Shown: in pieces, positions 33,201-53,683 of the stretch
How the letters are laid out: the number at the start of each line of letters is the position of its first letter
Position numbering within the stretch: position 1 is the stretch's first letter
DNA from: Scatophagus argus
Taxonomy: Eukaryota > Chordata > Actinopteri > Scatophagidae
Assembly (NCBI RefSeq): GCF_020382885.2
Contig: NC_058511.1
Location: forward strand, 17,908,504 to 17,972,503
Direction: 5' to 3'
Length of the DNA stretch: 64,000 bases
The notes under the pieces: generated by a model
Told to the model about the DNA's origin: nothing
The model's database searches: none
Seen by the model: the letters and a program-made list of their open reading frames with translations, nothing else
Made by a program: the position numbers and the translations under genes

Positions 33201-36200
33201 ATCTGGATTATTATTCATGAGTGCCCCTTCATCAGGAACTGGGACCGAAAAGAAGCCATTTCCAATAACTCAATGAGCCAGATTCTTTTAACAGGCTCCA
33301 GCATGCACATGTTCACACACACACACACACACACACACAAGGTCTCCACTGTGCTGTCTCTCAAGTGTATTTACTCAGACAAAGACAAGGAAATGACTAT
33401 TGTTTTTTTCTCTTTGGGATCACGCTATGTGGTGTTCTAACGATGCCCTTGAAGTCTTCATTTTCAATATCAGAGAGAGTTCAAATATCAATTTGGTATT
33501 ATTTTTATTTTTTAACACTTAAGCAGCTTGTACAATGTCAGAGTGTGTACACAGACAGCAGGACAGCTGAACAAGCACATGTTGGAAGGGGCCTTTATTC
33601 TGCCTTTACCAAAAAAAAAAAACAAAAACCCAAACCCCAACCCTGCTGCCTATATGTTAGCCAGCTAGGTAAGTAGCTTACATTGGTTCCTGGTAGTAGT
33701 AATTGTGCAATGTGATATTATTGTGAAGCATATGTGGAGATTTTTATTAAGTGATTATGTCATTCATTGTTAATAATTTCCACAACTTCAAAAAAACTCA
33801 TCTGGAGCCCTCACACAGTGGCACCAGTGCCAAGTTTAGGCGCTACAGCATCACCTTATTTTTATAAGTCGCTGCTGGTGACACTGGCAGTTTAATTTGG
33901 CCTATCTTTCACAGTTCTGGGTTATTTGTATTTATCTAGCCACAGTCCAGATTGACCAAAGGGAGCAGTGTGAATTTTTGCTGGGCCTCATGCCTTCTTG
34001 ACTTAAAGAGGACTTATAGAACTTTTTCAACAGCAAACTAGATTTTAAAATTATCACTGAGACAGATTGTGAGAACTGAAATAGCTTTTATCTGTCTCCA
34101 GTTTTAGACTAATTGTCTGCCAAAAAATAAGCTGAATCAATCTAGATACTCCTCTTACATGTAAAAACCCTTAACATGGAGTTTAATTTGACAGCTGATA
34201 TATTTGAGAAGAGCTCCTGTCCTCTGTTGCTTTTTTGTCAGTGGTTAGCTCAATGCTACTTCTCACTGTACAAGCAAGGAGTTACCTGGCTGGCAGGCCG
34301 GTTGGGTTGTAATCTTATCTAGGCTGTTTACATTGACCTTTGTTATTTTGAGTTTCCTTGTTGTCATTAAAAATCAACCTGTAGTGCCTTGCAGATGGAA
34401 AACAACCTGTTACATAAGTAATAAAAGAAGTTGAGCTTGCAAATACACATCTGATAAAAGCATTTCAGTGACACATAGGACGCGTGACTCTCTGAAAGGA
34501 CTTCATTTCTTCTATCACAATACTACTAGATACTAGAATATTAGAAGTTTCCATTGATAAATTGATAATAAATTAATAAATGAAACAAGAGCTGTGGATA
34601 TATTGCTGAGCCTCATGGACTTTGTCACTATGTGCATGCCTATTGAAAGCTGAAATCGGCAGCAGGACTACTGCACTGTGTGGTCAACACAGCTTTGCCA
34701 GTGCCACAGTGATGATACCAGCAGTCAGTTTAGCAATTTTAGGATGGACAGATGAACATCAGGGACAACCATGGAAATAAGTAGTGTTTCCCCTTTGCAA
34801 TGTCTTAGAGGTTTGTACTTTATTAATACTGCATTTGGATGAAACTAAACCAAGCCAAGCCAAGCCAAGCCAGTCCCAGCTTGGCATGCTTCATACTTCT
34901 TGCCTTACCAATATTTATTCTGTAATTTCAATGTATATAACAGTCCTTTATCTCTGCTGCCTCGTGCAAAACACTTGTTGGAAAATGAGGTTTTTACATT
35001 CTGTAGACACAAGGATTCAAGGAGCTTTATTGTCATTTCACAAATGTAGAAACATGAGGTGGAACGACATTAGTTTCCCTGGTCCCGGTATAAGCCCAAT
35101 AACCAATACAGCTACTATAAATATAAAACAGCACTATATAAATATAAAAACTGCCAGAATAAAAAAATATAATCATTGTCAGGGATGACAACAATATTTA
35201 CAGCAGTATCGTGCAAATGAAAACAGTAGTGCAGTAGTTCTTGTGCAAGATGGCTGCATTGTGCTAGCGCGAGAAGCCACTGCACTACTGTGCGCCGCCA
35301 TCTTGATTACACCTAACTTGATTAGAGCTGGTTTTAGCGAACTGCAGCGTACTTGCTGTTTTACCTTGTGTTTAATGTCAGAACTTGTTATCCCTTATTT
35401 CCCTTATTAAATCCTATAAGGCAGGTCAGGTATGCTTTGTAAAAGCTGAATATGCTGTAAAATGAGCGTGACTGCTGACAGTCAGCAGTCACCAACACTT
35501 CCAAGGCTGATTTCTAGCGTGCATTGTAATGAGCATACCAGTAATACTAATTAAGTACTGTATGAATTCAGAAACTTAACCAGTCAAGCAACTACTTGAT
35601 ACTCATTAAGTGTTCCTTGTGACCTCTTTTTCCTCTGCCATGTGTTTGTGCAGTCAGAACTGATGCCTATATCCAAATAGTTACAATGATGAAGTGCTTT
35701 CGTCAGATGCGGCAGATCTTTATTCCTGTAAGGCACATGTTGTCAGTAAGGGACTAAGCAGGGACAAATCCCTGCTGACAGCTCACACAAATCAGGAGGT
35801 TAATAAGTAAATATCAAACAATACACACAGTGAACGATAATCCTGTCCTGTTCAATCAGGATGTCGGGGCAAATATTTAGACTCATTTAGGCGCAAATCT
35901 AACAAAAGTGTTTGGGATTCAAATGAAAATTGAATAGTGTGGATATAGCCGGAGTCTGTAAGTGTGTTTCCACCCACCTACGTCTAATAAAACCTGAGTC
36001 CAAACACCAGGGGAAAAAAGTCATTAGGTTTAGCTGAGGTGGAAAAGTTGCAGAATGCAATGTAAGCCTGTCACTGAAGCTTCTATTCTGCCGAAGAGAG
36101 GGAAAATGGCAGCAGATGAAAACATCGAATCTGTGTGGTGAGATGAGTGGACCTTCCTCACATTATTCATGCAGCAAACAGAAATGTCTGATTTCCATAA

Positions 36201-37257
36201 TGTTTTCTACATTATTTTCATTCCTGGTTCAGTAGATTCAGACTGAAGAGGTAAATGCCATCTTCTCTTTATCTTACTGTGCAGACTTCTAATAGAGAGC
36301 AATGGAAACACATATCATTTCAGTTAGTTTTGCTAATTTTCTATTTGCTATTTGATTTTGCTAGATTTGGATTGGATTTAAAGCTAATAATTAATTTTGT
36401 CATTTACATCTCTGCTTTTTCTGCTGTGACATTTCAAAACATTTTCAGCAAGAAAATGTTAGAGAGAAACAGATAGAAGTGACGAGTAGAAGGGGTGGGA
36501 TTGTTTAAAAATGAATAACGTTGTTTAGTCAATAGTTATACCGAGAAGTGCACCATGAGGTTTCCACTCAAGCTTCTCCAGGAAGTAACAGGTTTTCTTG
36601 GAAGTGCAGAACCTTTCAGAGTTTTTACATTTTTTTATAATAGCTTATAGTCACAAGATACTTTTTCATAGTAATTCTTTTTTAATTCTGCTTAATTTCA
36701 CTTAAATATCAAAAAGTTTTTTTTAATAATATCTCATGAAGTGATATTATAGGACACTTAAATATTACATAGCAGGTCAGTTATAAGAGGGATTAAAAAA
36801 AAAAACATTTTTTAAAAATATGGGTCATGATTGAGCTTCTATACAAAGTAGATTTTAAAAGATGAGTGGTAGCAGTGACCTGTTCACAGCCGTGGCTTTG
36901 CTTTTGATTATACAGTGTTAAACCTGCTTAGATCCAGAACAGAGGAACCAGCTTACAGTTGTGAGCTTTACTTGCCTTTCTTAAAAGATATATATTTGTC
37001 ATAAACAGTATTTACTCTGCCTCACACTCTCATGTCTTCTTTGACATTTTCAGGACAGCGTGGACAGCCGGCGAGACAGGAAGATGGGGCGCCAGCGGTC
37101 TCGATCCCGCTCTCGATCCCGCTCCAGAGACAAGCACAGCAAGTCCCGTGACAAACATGGGAAAGAGAGCCGTGACAAAGGCCACAGCCACAAGGACAGG
37201 AGCCACAGCCACTCCTCCACCAAGTCCAAGGATAAAGACCGGAGCAGATACAGATGA
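27258..37257 (+). CDS. ppil4: peptidylprolyl isomerase-like 4 (cyclophilin-RRM protein)
   Basis: Nuclear cyclophilin associated with RNA processing. Exons: 27258-27327, 27573-27640, 28036-28100, 28202-28319, 28591-28733, 28847-28943, 29057-29173, 29272-29396, 29523-29589, 32075-32186, 32302-32398, 32550-32682, 37054-37257; 471 residues (human 492). The cyclophilin domain, about residues 1-160, starts [20 protein letters not shown] and includes [14 protein letters not shown] and [17 protein letters not shown] Glu/Lys-rich linker is followed by an RRM at about 240-318 with RNP2 VLFVCKL and RNP1 SLCYAFIEF. The tail is charged, with a His-rich patch and an RS-like end ([20 protein letters not shown]) closing in SRYR; it is shorter than in human. 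The position matching the catalytic Arg of cyclophilin A appears to be Asn (IHNVQRDF). The intron before exon 12 looks U12-type. Introns 9 (2.5 kb) and 12 (4.4 kb) make up most of the gene; a missed small exon in intron 12 is possible. Confidence 0.96.
29590..32074. other. ppil4 intron 9
   Basis: 2.5-kb intron between the two halves of the RRM. Holds a CA/CATA microsatellite at 29941-29982 and AT-rich sequence. No exon-like island or recognised repeat family. Confidence 0.6.
32399..32549 (+). other. U12-type intron of ppil4
   Basis: 151-bp intron. The donor reads GTATCCTTAT directly at the codon junction (exon ends ...AAA CAA GA), matching the minor-spliceosome 5' consensus RTATCCTTT. Twelve bases before the acceptor lies TTCCATAACT (32530-32539), one base off the U12 branch-site consensus TTCCTTAAC, with the branch A at 32536 or 32537. 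There is no polypyrimidine tract just before the AG. The joined reading (KPKQD-SKYDLL) agrees with the human protein. Confidence 0.8.
33314..33339. repeat. (CA)n microsatellite
   Basis: Thirteen CA units in ppil4 intron 12. Confidence 0.9.
35010..35190 (-). repeat. antisense LINE 3' end fragment
   Basis: The + strand reads CAAGGAGCTTTATTGTCATT followed by an A/T-rich body with TTTCCCTGGTCCCGG, which is the reverse complement of the 3' end of fish CR1/L2-type LINEs (AATGACAATAAAGCTCCTTG). Heavily truncated; no coding remnant. Confidence 0.55.
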
Positions 37258-37520
37258 GGGAGAGCGGGGCCTGAAAGGTGCTTCACCTTTTCTTTCAGTG
37301 AGAATCTTTCTGTGACAGGAGAGTGGAGCCGCAGAGAGGTCATGAACTGTATTCAGCATGATTTAAATGGAATCTTCATATTTACCCTTAACTACTGGCT
37401 TCCTTTAACATCACTTCACTTTTGACTATTAGGGGGAAAAAAAAGCAACAGATGATCATCAGGTCCTTGTCTCATTGTCTTGAAAAACACAAATGTTTGA
37501 GAAATGTTTTTTACATGTAT

Positions 37521-37526
37521 ATTAAA
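37521..37526 (+). terminator. possible ppil4 polyadenylation signal
   Basis: ATTAAA, the commonest variant signal, about 265 bp after the stop codon. No canonical AATAAA was seen nearer, but downstream alternatives are possible. Confidence 0.4.
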
Positions 37527-39731
37527 CTTAAAAATTCCACAGAACATGACAGTTGTCTTTTATCTGTTATTTATGTCTTTTGAATTGCATGACTTCCACC
37601 TTTTATTTACTTCCTCTGCACCTCCTCCTCCTCCTTTCGCACACTTCCCAGTTTTGTGCATGAATAATAGCTCAACTTTGACCGGGTTTTTCTTTACATT
37701 CATTAAATATGATCATGGAACATTGCAGGGTGGAGTGCGTCCCCACACCACTGAGGGAATTCACTGGTGTCTCCCTCCCTCCACCCACCTCAGAGGACTG
37801 TGGTGAAAACAATACCTCAGTGCTTCACTTCATGAACTGAAAACTGACATTTCTCGGTGTCAAGGTAAATGTCAGATGAATCTTTTAGGTTTGGTGTGAC
37901 AAGATAAAATACAATAGAATGTAAACATACTGTGATCTGAACTTACTTGCTTACTGATGGGTTTTTTTTTTCTTTCCAACCTGTGTGGGTTGCTAGTAGA
38001 ACTTGGGTGGCTTAGTAAGTGTCAAACCATGAGTGATACTTACTTATGAGCACAACCTCACTTTAGAATGAAGAACAATATTATTAGTTATGAAGGGTTA
38101 TTTTTAATACCCTGTGAACAACTGTAGTGTTATGTTTTGTTACGTAAGAATAGACCAGTTATTTAAAGACTTTTTGTGTTACTATAAGGCCCATGCTGTG
38201 GAAAGCATATTAATATAATTCAGGTACGGCAATTCTAAGTAAGGATACTTATCAATAAGCAGTAATCAGGACGTTATTAATGGAGAACCCTTGGCTAGTT
38301 GTAGAATATACTTATTCAGAATAAGTGCTTTATGCTGACTAATAAAGAGGCAGTGTGCTACTAACATGCATGCTAATGAACAACTACTCCCTGAGTGTTA
38401 CCAGGATGGACAACCTTTGCCTCAATTAAGTTCTATACAACTGTAGAGGCAAAAATTAACATCAGTTTCTCTGTCAGCAGCAAACTTCCACAAATCTGTT
38501 GTCCCTTGAAAGACTACCTAATTCTTAAGAAAAACAGAGTTATGTTGACAATGTTTTGAATTTCCCGAAAATACAAAATTGTTTTGTGGGTGGTGGTGAT
38601 GTGTGTGCGGTAAGCAGTAATGGAAATAGGTCTTCCGGAGTGAATCTGAATCAGCTTCAGAGGGAGTGTGCAAGAACTGAAAGGTGACAGCAGTATGGAA
38701 AAAAAGGGTTGCACAGCTTCACTCCCCCAGGTGGAACCACTGCAAGAGACTTCCCCAGCCGCCTACGCCGAGGGCACACCTTTTAACTTATGTAAAGTCA
38801 CAGTATACCGACACATCTGGATGGGCTGCTTGAAAATGAAAAACTAGTGGAGTGATAAAGTTTACCAGGCCATGGTGTTTACCCCTTTTTTCCTCTGACG
38901 TTAGACCTGTAAAAGAAATACGAAGCACTAAAGATTCAAGTAATACTTTCAGTTTTTTTGAAACTGTGTTAGGGTGTTTCACAAGCTTCAAACTTCTCAT
39001 CAGAGGATTTACTCTTGTTTTTCTCAGCATTGCTTTCTGCTTGTTTTTCTCTCTTACTCGTGTCATCAGGATGTTAACATAAGAAAAGGAAGAATGTTAA
39101 ATGAAGTGGTAGGTTCTCATACACACCTGTCAGTTCAAATTCCTAACATAGACAGGGTCACGCACATGTACTTTGAGTTGCACCATGCTTTCAGTTATAC
39201 TGTGCAAATACATACGTGTGTGTGTATGAGTCACAGGTCAGTTATGTTTTCTCTCGCTTTGTCTACTGGAATGTCTGCAGTACATCAGTTGATGTCCTTT
39301 TGAATGAAACATTGGAATTTTACGTCAGGATTTGTTTCTGGTCTATCTGAAACATCTGCAAGATGAAAAGATTTACATTAGTATGTTGTATTTGTAAATA
39401 AACCACTGTTGGTTTCTACTAAGCACAAAATGAAACTGAAATTATTCACACACATTCAGCAGGCTTCACATCTTACACTACGTTTGGATAAATCACATTT
39501 TAACTAGAAAAGACAAAACTTTCCGTGCTCACTTGCACTGAGAAATAGTTACTGCGAGCGGGTTCGTTCATGATAGGTTAGTCGTATTCTTTATTATTCA
39601 TAAAATTCAGTGAAAGCTGAAGTAACTCTTACTTCCTGACTACTATTCCTAAATTAAGTGTGGAAAATAGTATTTAATAGGCATACTCACACAATCCTCT
39701 TTTTCTCTTTTGTTGCTTCACAAGGCCGGGA

Positions 39732-39793
39732 ATTGTATGTTGCGCAACATTTCCTGGAAAACCTTTTCCAAGGAATGTTGCGCAACATACAAT
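39732..39793. other. long near-perfect hairpin with two TTGCGCAA palindromes
   Basis: Left arm 39732-39761 and right arm 39764-39793, with only CC between them. Of 30 facing positions 28 are Watson-Crick, one is T-G (39752/39773) and one is C-A (39754/39771). Each arm contains the 16-bp self-palindrome TATGTTGCGCAACATA (39737-39752 region and 39774-39789), whose centre TTGCGCAA is a C/EBP-type site. No second copy was noticed in the window, and the ends do not look like a transposon terminus with a clear target duplication. Confidence 0.85.
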
Positions 39794-41086
39794 CTTGCTT
39801 TGCTGTCTCTATAAGCCTGAATAGATCTTTTAGTGCTTTTGATAACACGCTGAGATGAACAGTATATGTACAGCAGTGGGGTCTCACCTCTTCTCTTCTA
39901 CCATAATGACACCACTGCCCTCACTCACACTGTCTCCACATCAGCAGTGTGTATTTCCAGTGAAAAGCAGGTGCTGCTTGGAAATACACAGCCAGCTGAA
40001 GGCGTACACAGGCCCCCATGTGAACAAGCCCAGAAAAACTATGGAGGAAAGTCATGGTCGTACAACCTGCGCATTAGTTACAAAGCAAATTATCCATTAC
40101 ATTATCTGCTCTGCCTCTTCCTTATTTCACACACAGTGTAAATATAGCAAAAGATATGATTTTAAGGAACTAAAATCATCATGTTACACTTTTGTGTCTC
40201 AGCAGCTGATTCTTTTAACAAACCCTGCATTGTTTTAAGTCAAGGAGTGTTTTGACCTCCTCACCATGAGACTTGTATAGTGGTCAGTATTGAAAAAAAA
40301 AAAAAAAAAATCCAGATACTTCATTGAAGTAAAACAGGCATGCCCACACTACCATATTTTGTTTAGCAAGTCAGCGTAGTCTTTGAAGATGTTCATTAAA
40401 ATACATTACATTTAACACTATGTTAAATACTCTTAAGAATTCACATGAATGAAAATGGTCACATTAAAATGTAAAATTTCACTGTCAAGTTATGTTCATA
40501 TATTGCCGCACGCATCACGACACATCATCATGTAGAGACAAACGTTAACTGGCTACCGTTGCCAACGCCAGGTGCCAGTGGTAGATAATACACCGCTTTT
40601 TCAAATGAAAACGTGCCCCAGCTGAAACGTCAGTGTGTTATGAGGAAACATGAGCAGTACGATACATTAGGATCCATAATGGAAGGCGGTGTCTTGAATG
40701 CCCTAAATTCCTGTACAGTTTACTTTTCTTCCTGTTTTGTCATGTGATGGTACATGTTTACCAGGTTAACTATCATATAGCCTCTTAGCATGCTTTTGTA
40801 AGCAACATTTACTTATTACTGAACACAAAGTAGGGTTGGGGTAAATGAGAAACCTTGCAAATTCATTAGTGCTACGCATGTGACAGTTCAAGGTCCTAAT
40901 GCTGGCGGGGCTTGAGGTAGTCAGTTCAAACAGGAGATACAAGTGAATGAAGTGAACACAAATGTTTACCTCGACAGAAGATGCGTGATGATTAAGTCTT
41001 GACATCTGATGGGCTTGGATTTAGTGGGGACATTTTCTTATCAAGGACTATCTGCATTGAGCAGCAGTGTGTGACTGTCTTTCAGC

Positions 41087-41375
41087 CCTGCGATTGACTG
41101 GCGACCAGTCCAGGGTGGATGGATAGATAGATACTTTATTGATCCCAAGGGAAATTCAAGCACCCGTAGCCCGTTACAGCAGTGTAGGTTAGTCAAAAGA
41201 GAGCAAACAAACAACCAAACAAGGCCTAACTGTTAGTGGGAGAAATAGACTAAACATATACTAAATAAACTAAATATACTCCTCACCTCTCGCCCGTGGT
41301 CAGCTGGGATAGGCTCCCGCTCCCCCCGTGACCCTGTACGGATGAAACGGTATAGAAAACGGATGGATGGATGAT
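41087..41375 (+). repeat. SINE 3' half interrupted by an antisense LINE/SINE tail
   Basis: The element starts as GATTGACTGGCGACCAGTCC at about 41093, breaks off after CCAGGGTG, and resumes at about 41280 with CACCTCTCGCCCGTGGTCAG to a GGATGGATGGATG tail. Between the halves (about 41116-41280) lies a different element, GATAGATAGATACTTTATTG then ATCCCAAGGGAAATTCAAG, i.e. a retroelement 3' end with a (TATC)n tail inserted in the opposite direction. Confidence 0.75.
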
Positions 41376-43139
41376 CTCAGCCAGTGAGAACAACTGATAT
41401 TTCAATGAACAGGCCCAGACTATGACAGCAGGAAACTATGACATGAGAAATGAATAACAGCTTAGAAGGATGGAAAAGAATTGTCTTCCTAACTGAACTT
41501 GTGTAATGCCTGTACAGACAGTGTTTCTGGCAGAATCAAAATGGTGGACACCAAGGGGCCATCATTAAAAATTTCTGTTCTTCACCTGAGAAGAAACTTT
41601 TCACATTATAAATTGGTCATTTTCATTTTTTAGATCAGATTCAAGTTATTTTTTATTAAACATATGAGTATATTTCCCCGCACCGCCACTTTATTTCCTT
41701 GTTCTGTCATATCGGTCTTTCCCTTGTCCTTGCAGAAGAGACTGTACTGTACCTGTCGTTAATTGTCAGCTCATGTTGTACCTGTACAGAAGTCTAAATG
41801 AAAAAGATTGCAATCAGCAGTCCTGCCCCTCCCTCTCTCCCTCAGACACAGACACAGACACACACACACACACACTCACTTACTCACACACATTGATAGC
41901 CCATTGGTTGAATTTTTTCTTCTTTTTTTTTTGGCATGTCGAATATCCTGGTTAGATAGAGAGCAAACATTAGAAATAAATGCTGTTTCATTGTGACTGT
42001 TACTTTTCCTGTCTCTGGCATTATTGATTTTCTCTCCCAGTTTCTTCCTCTTCCTTATCCTCACGTTGTCATCGTGATGTTATTGACCTGATTCCTTCTT
42101 CCTTTGCAGACAAATAGGTTCCTTTTTTCAAAGGTATCAAAGAAAAAAAGGGTGTGTGTGGAGATCCACAGCTGTGTGAACACACTGTCAGCACAGCCTG
42201 AGCACTTTGACCGCTGCAGTTCTCAGAATAAGAGGCACTTCAGGAAAGTGTATCCCAGTTTGTCAGTTTCTGGTTTCACATTACACTTAATAATAAAGAC
42301 AATAACGTGAAATCATCTAAATAACAGCACAATTGAGGATATTACCCTGCACCCGTGTGAAAATGAATCTTAACTCACTTGAAAAACTCAAACCGATCCA
42401 GGTCAGCTATTTTTAGTTGTAGCCCGTCTGACAGCCTTGTCTTTGTTCAACTGACAGACAGAGATCATAGCTTACACGTTGTTGTTGTTTACATGCTGCC
42501 AAGACTAAAATGTCACCGTGTGGTTGTGAACATCAGTGTCATTGCTGATATCACGTGTTTTTATGTCACTTGTCCGAAGCTGGACGTTGGCATGGATAAT
42601 GAACATCTGAAAAATGGTGAGCAGTGTCACTCCAAAAATTGACACACAAAACAAATTGATACTATTGTCTTTGACGGCTATCTGCATATTGACACCGAAT
42701 ATCTGAAAATATTTCAAATTTAAATTTTTATTATTTTGTAATGATGGAAAGGTTTGGTATTACACCATTAAGGCACACTTAAAGGAATATGTGGATATTT
42801 TTGCTGCAGAACACAAATGAGCATATCTGTTTTGTTTTGGTTTTTTCCTTTAACCATTAATCCAACACACTTATTTAATGTTGCAAACTCAGAGATACAT
42901 TTACTGTGGAGAACATAATTCATTTTAAATAACTTTACTTCCTGGTGCTCTACGTTGGATTTGTCACAACCCTTCAGTCAGCATTTCGAGATAATTCCCT
43001 CAGACTCCCAGGACAACGCTGAATGCAGATGAGGAAGTTGTGATCACATATTCAGAGTGTGTTCTCTTCCTTGCTGGTCAGAGAGAATTTTTTTTTTTTT
43101 TTCTCAGCAGTGATAGTCACTTCCTCCTATGAGTAATAA

Positions 43140-43259
43140 GAACAGCTTGACACAGGCAGGTCTGCTTCTCAGAGCGACTGACTGACTGACTGAGAGCAGT
43201 TCACACTCAAGAGAGACAGCAAGAGAGACTCATGCATCGATCTACCATTTGTTGAATGT
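43140..43259 (+). other. possible 5' UTR exon of zc3h12d
   Basis: The first coding exon of zc3h12d has an acceptor at 44477, so at least one upstream exon exists. A strong donor (GTAAGTAC at 43260) follows a short GACT-repeat-containing segment (43176-43192). This is a guess from one splice site and position. Confidence 0.25.
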
Positions 43260-44585
43260 GTAAGTACGGACGACTCGAGTCATGTGACAGTGTAGCTCCG
43301 CTGTTTGTGTTAAATGTGAACTGTGAGAGTCAGCCGTTTTGTCTTGCTCAGGCTTGTCATGTTTCAGGTTGCGAGAGGCAAGTAGGGTCAAATTGTCTGC
43401 TTATGTGAGCACAGCATTACCAAGAACAAAGGTTGCTGGAGTTTGAACATGTGAAGAAAGCAGGCAGGGATAATCATACTCTTTATTTTCAGAGAGAAAA
43501 TCAGTGTGAGGGCCTGTGTTGTATGTCAACTCAGCAGAGAAGGATGTGGTTTGGTGCAGGTTGTAGCAAGTCTGTGCAGAGCCGAGCCCCTCGTAGAGGA
43601 TGTCTCTAATCAAAATATTTTTGAGCCAAGTGCTGCTGGCCTGTTTGATGGTGTATTGTTTCAGATAACATATTTGTTTGTTAAGACGTTTGTAGAACAA
43701 GGAAGTCCTGATGAGGTTTACGTCACACCTTTGGTTTTTTTTTCCCCATACCTCAAATGTTTGGTTGACATATCAAATGTTAGTGGAGGCTACTTCATCT
43801 GTCTTGTATGTCAAGGATCAAAAAGGCTACGTGAAGAAAAATGCATCCAAGTATGACAGCTATGTTAAGCCTGTAAACAAGACGGCAGTTCAGTTCATTA
43901 CGCTCCTTCTCGGCTGCTGTTACAGTGGTTTTGTTTTCATTGTTTGTGGTGTAACACCTTGTTCAAGTTTTGTACTGCTTTGTGGGAGGAAGAGTGAAAG
44001 ACGTGGGCCGGGTTATTCAACAGTCTTCATCCTCATATGCATCAGTGTGATCTCTCTTGAAGTTAAGGGGATTTCCGTACAGAGCTATAAAACATGTTTG
44101 GCGTGGGGTGAGGCGAGTCACTTTCACATCAGTTCCATTCATGTTTGTTTTGGTAACTGACCCCAGTGACAGTGGAGGTAAAATTAGACTAAGATCGGTG
44201 CAGACCCTCTGCTTCCTCTCTTAGTGCGTCTGCATGTGTGTGTGAGAGGGAGAGAGAGGGGCTTTCTTAACCAGCCTGACGTCAGCTAGTGTTAGTGCTT
44301 GCGCTGGCAGTCATAAGTCTGTGGTAACCAGAGCAGATTCCATCAGCCAGCACCAAACCACAGTCAATTCGTGCAAAACCCCCTGTGAGACCGCAGCTGT
44401 GCTTCCTGTGTTTATAGTGACAGAGGCTGGTCTGTCCCTTTCTCCCTTTGACACCTGTCATTTGTTTTGAAACACAGGCCTTTGCCGTGGAGACACCGAC
44501 GAATGAGAATAAGGAGGCGAGGAGGATTCCTCACTCAGAGAAGACAGAGCAGAGGCAACACACGAATTCTGAATCAGCATCGACA

Positions 44586-53097
<8,512 letters not shown>

Positions 53098-53504
53098 ATT
53101 AGAAAGACTCTTTTCTTCTTACTCAAATTGAGCCCACATTGAAGTTCTCATCTAAATGAAAATGGAAACAAAAAGAAAATGTATATTTTTCTTGTAATGA
53201 CTGTGGGAAAACTATCACTTTTACTTGAACATATTCCAGGTGTACCTTGTATTTTAAGCATTAAGAAATGATTCAATCTGAGAAAATCTTAAAAGTGTAG
53301 CAGACTTAAGATTATGTGAATTTAAAAGTGCAATGCACTATGCGCCATACATGCTACTTATTGTAGCACTGACAAACATTAAATCAAAGCAGCATGTGTT
53401 GTTTTCTCATGTTGCCTCAAAGTGAGGAACTCTATTACCCTATTCTGGACTTCTGTAAAGAATGTCACTGAGCTGTTTTTGATATGAATTTTAGTGGCTT
53501 GTGA

Positions 53505-53510
53505 AATAAA
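53505..53510 (+). terminator. zc3h12d polyadenylation signal
   Basis: AATAAA about 410 bp after the stop codon, followed by a T-rich stretch. First canonical signal downstream. Confidence 0.7.
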
Positions 53511-53683
53511 AGCACAAAATTTATTCTGGATTTTTGTCTATGATGAACATATGAAACCATCATTGTAGGTGGGTAAGGTAAATCTTGAAGATATTTTATC
53601 ATGGACTGCTGCTACACTGCTCTCTGGTGGTGTTGTCAAAGACACAGCAGGTATTTTTCATCAGTTATCAAGGCCAAGGGTGG

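Larger units (their letters stand above)
32683..37053. other. ppil4 intron 12
   Basis: 4.4-kb last intron. Contents: a (CA)n microsatellite at 33314-33339, a (CAAGC)n run at 34850-34872, an antisense LINE 3' end near 35.0 kb, and a pair of interlocked inverted repeats at 35224-35305. The rest is AT-rich with no recognised exon. Confidence 0.6.
37530..43135. other. intergenic DNA between ppil4 and zc3h12d
   Basis: About 5.6 kb with no coding exon recognised. It holds the long hairpin at 39732-39793, an A-run near 40293-40310, the nested SINE/LINE at 41.1-41.4 kb and a CA-rich tract near 41845-41890. As the upstream region of zc3h12d it is the natural place for enhancers. Confidence 0.6.

Noticed and set aside
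37030-37359. Antisense frames of about 100 codons opposite the last ppil4 exon
   Set aside because: They mirror the repetitive RS-coding triplets of ppil4; such repeats open long frames on the other strand by composition alone.
43711-44160. 149-codon + strand frame upstream of zc3h12d
   Set aside because: No recognisable motif, composition like translated non-coding DNA, and it overlaps other equally long frames.
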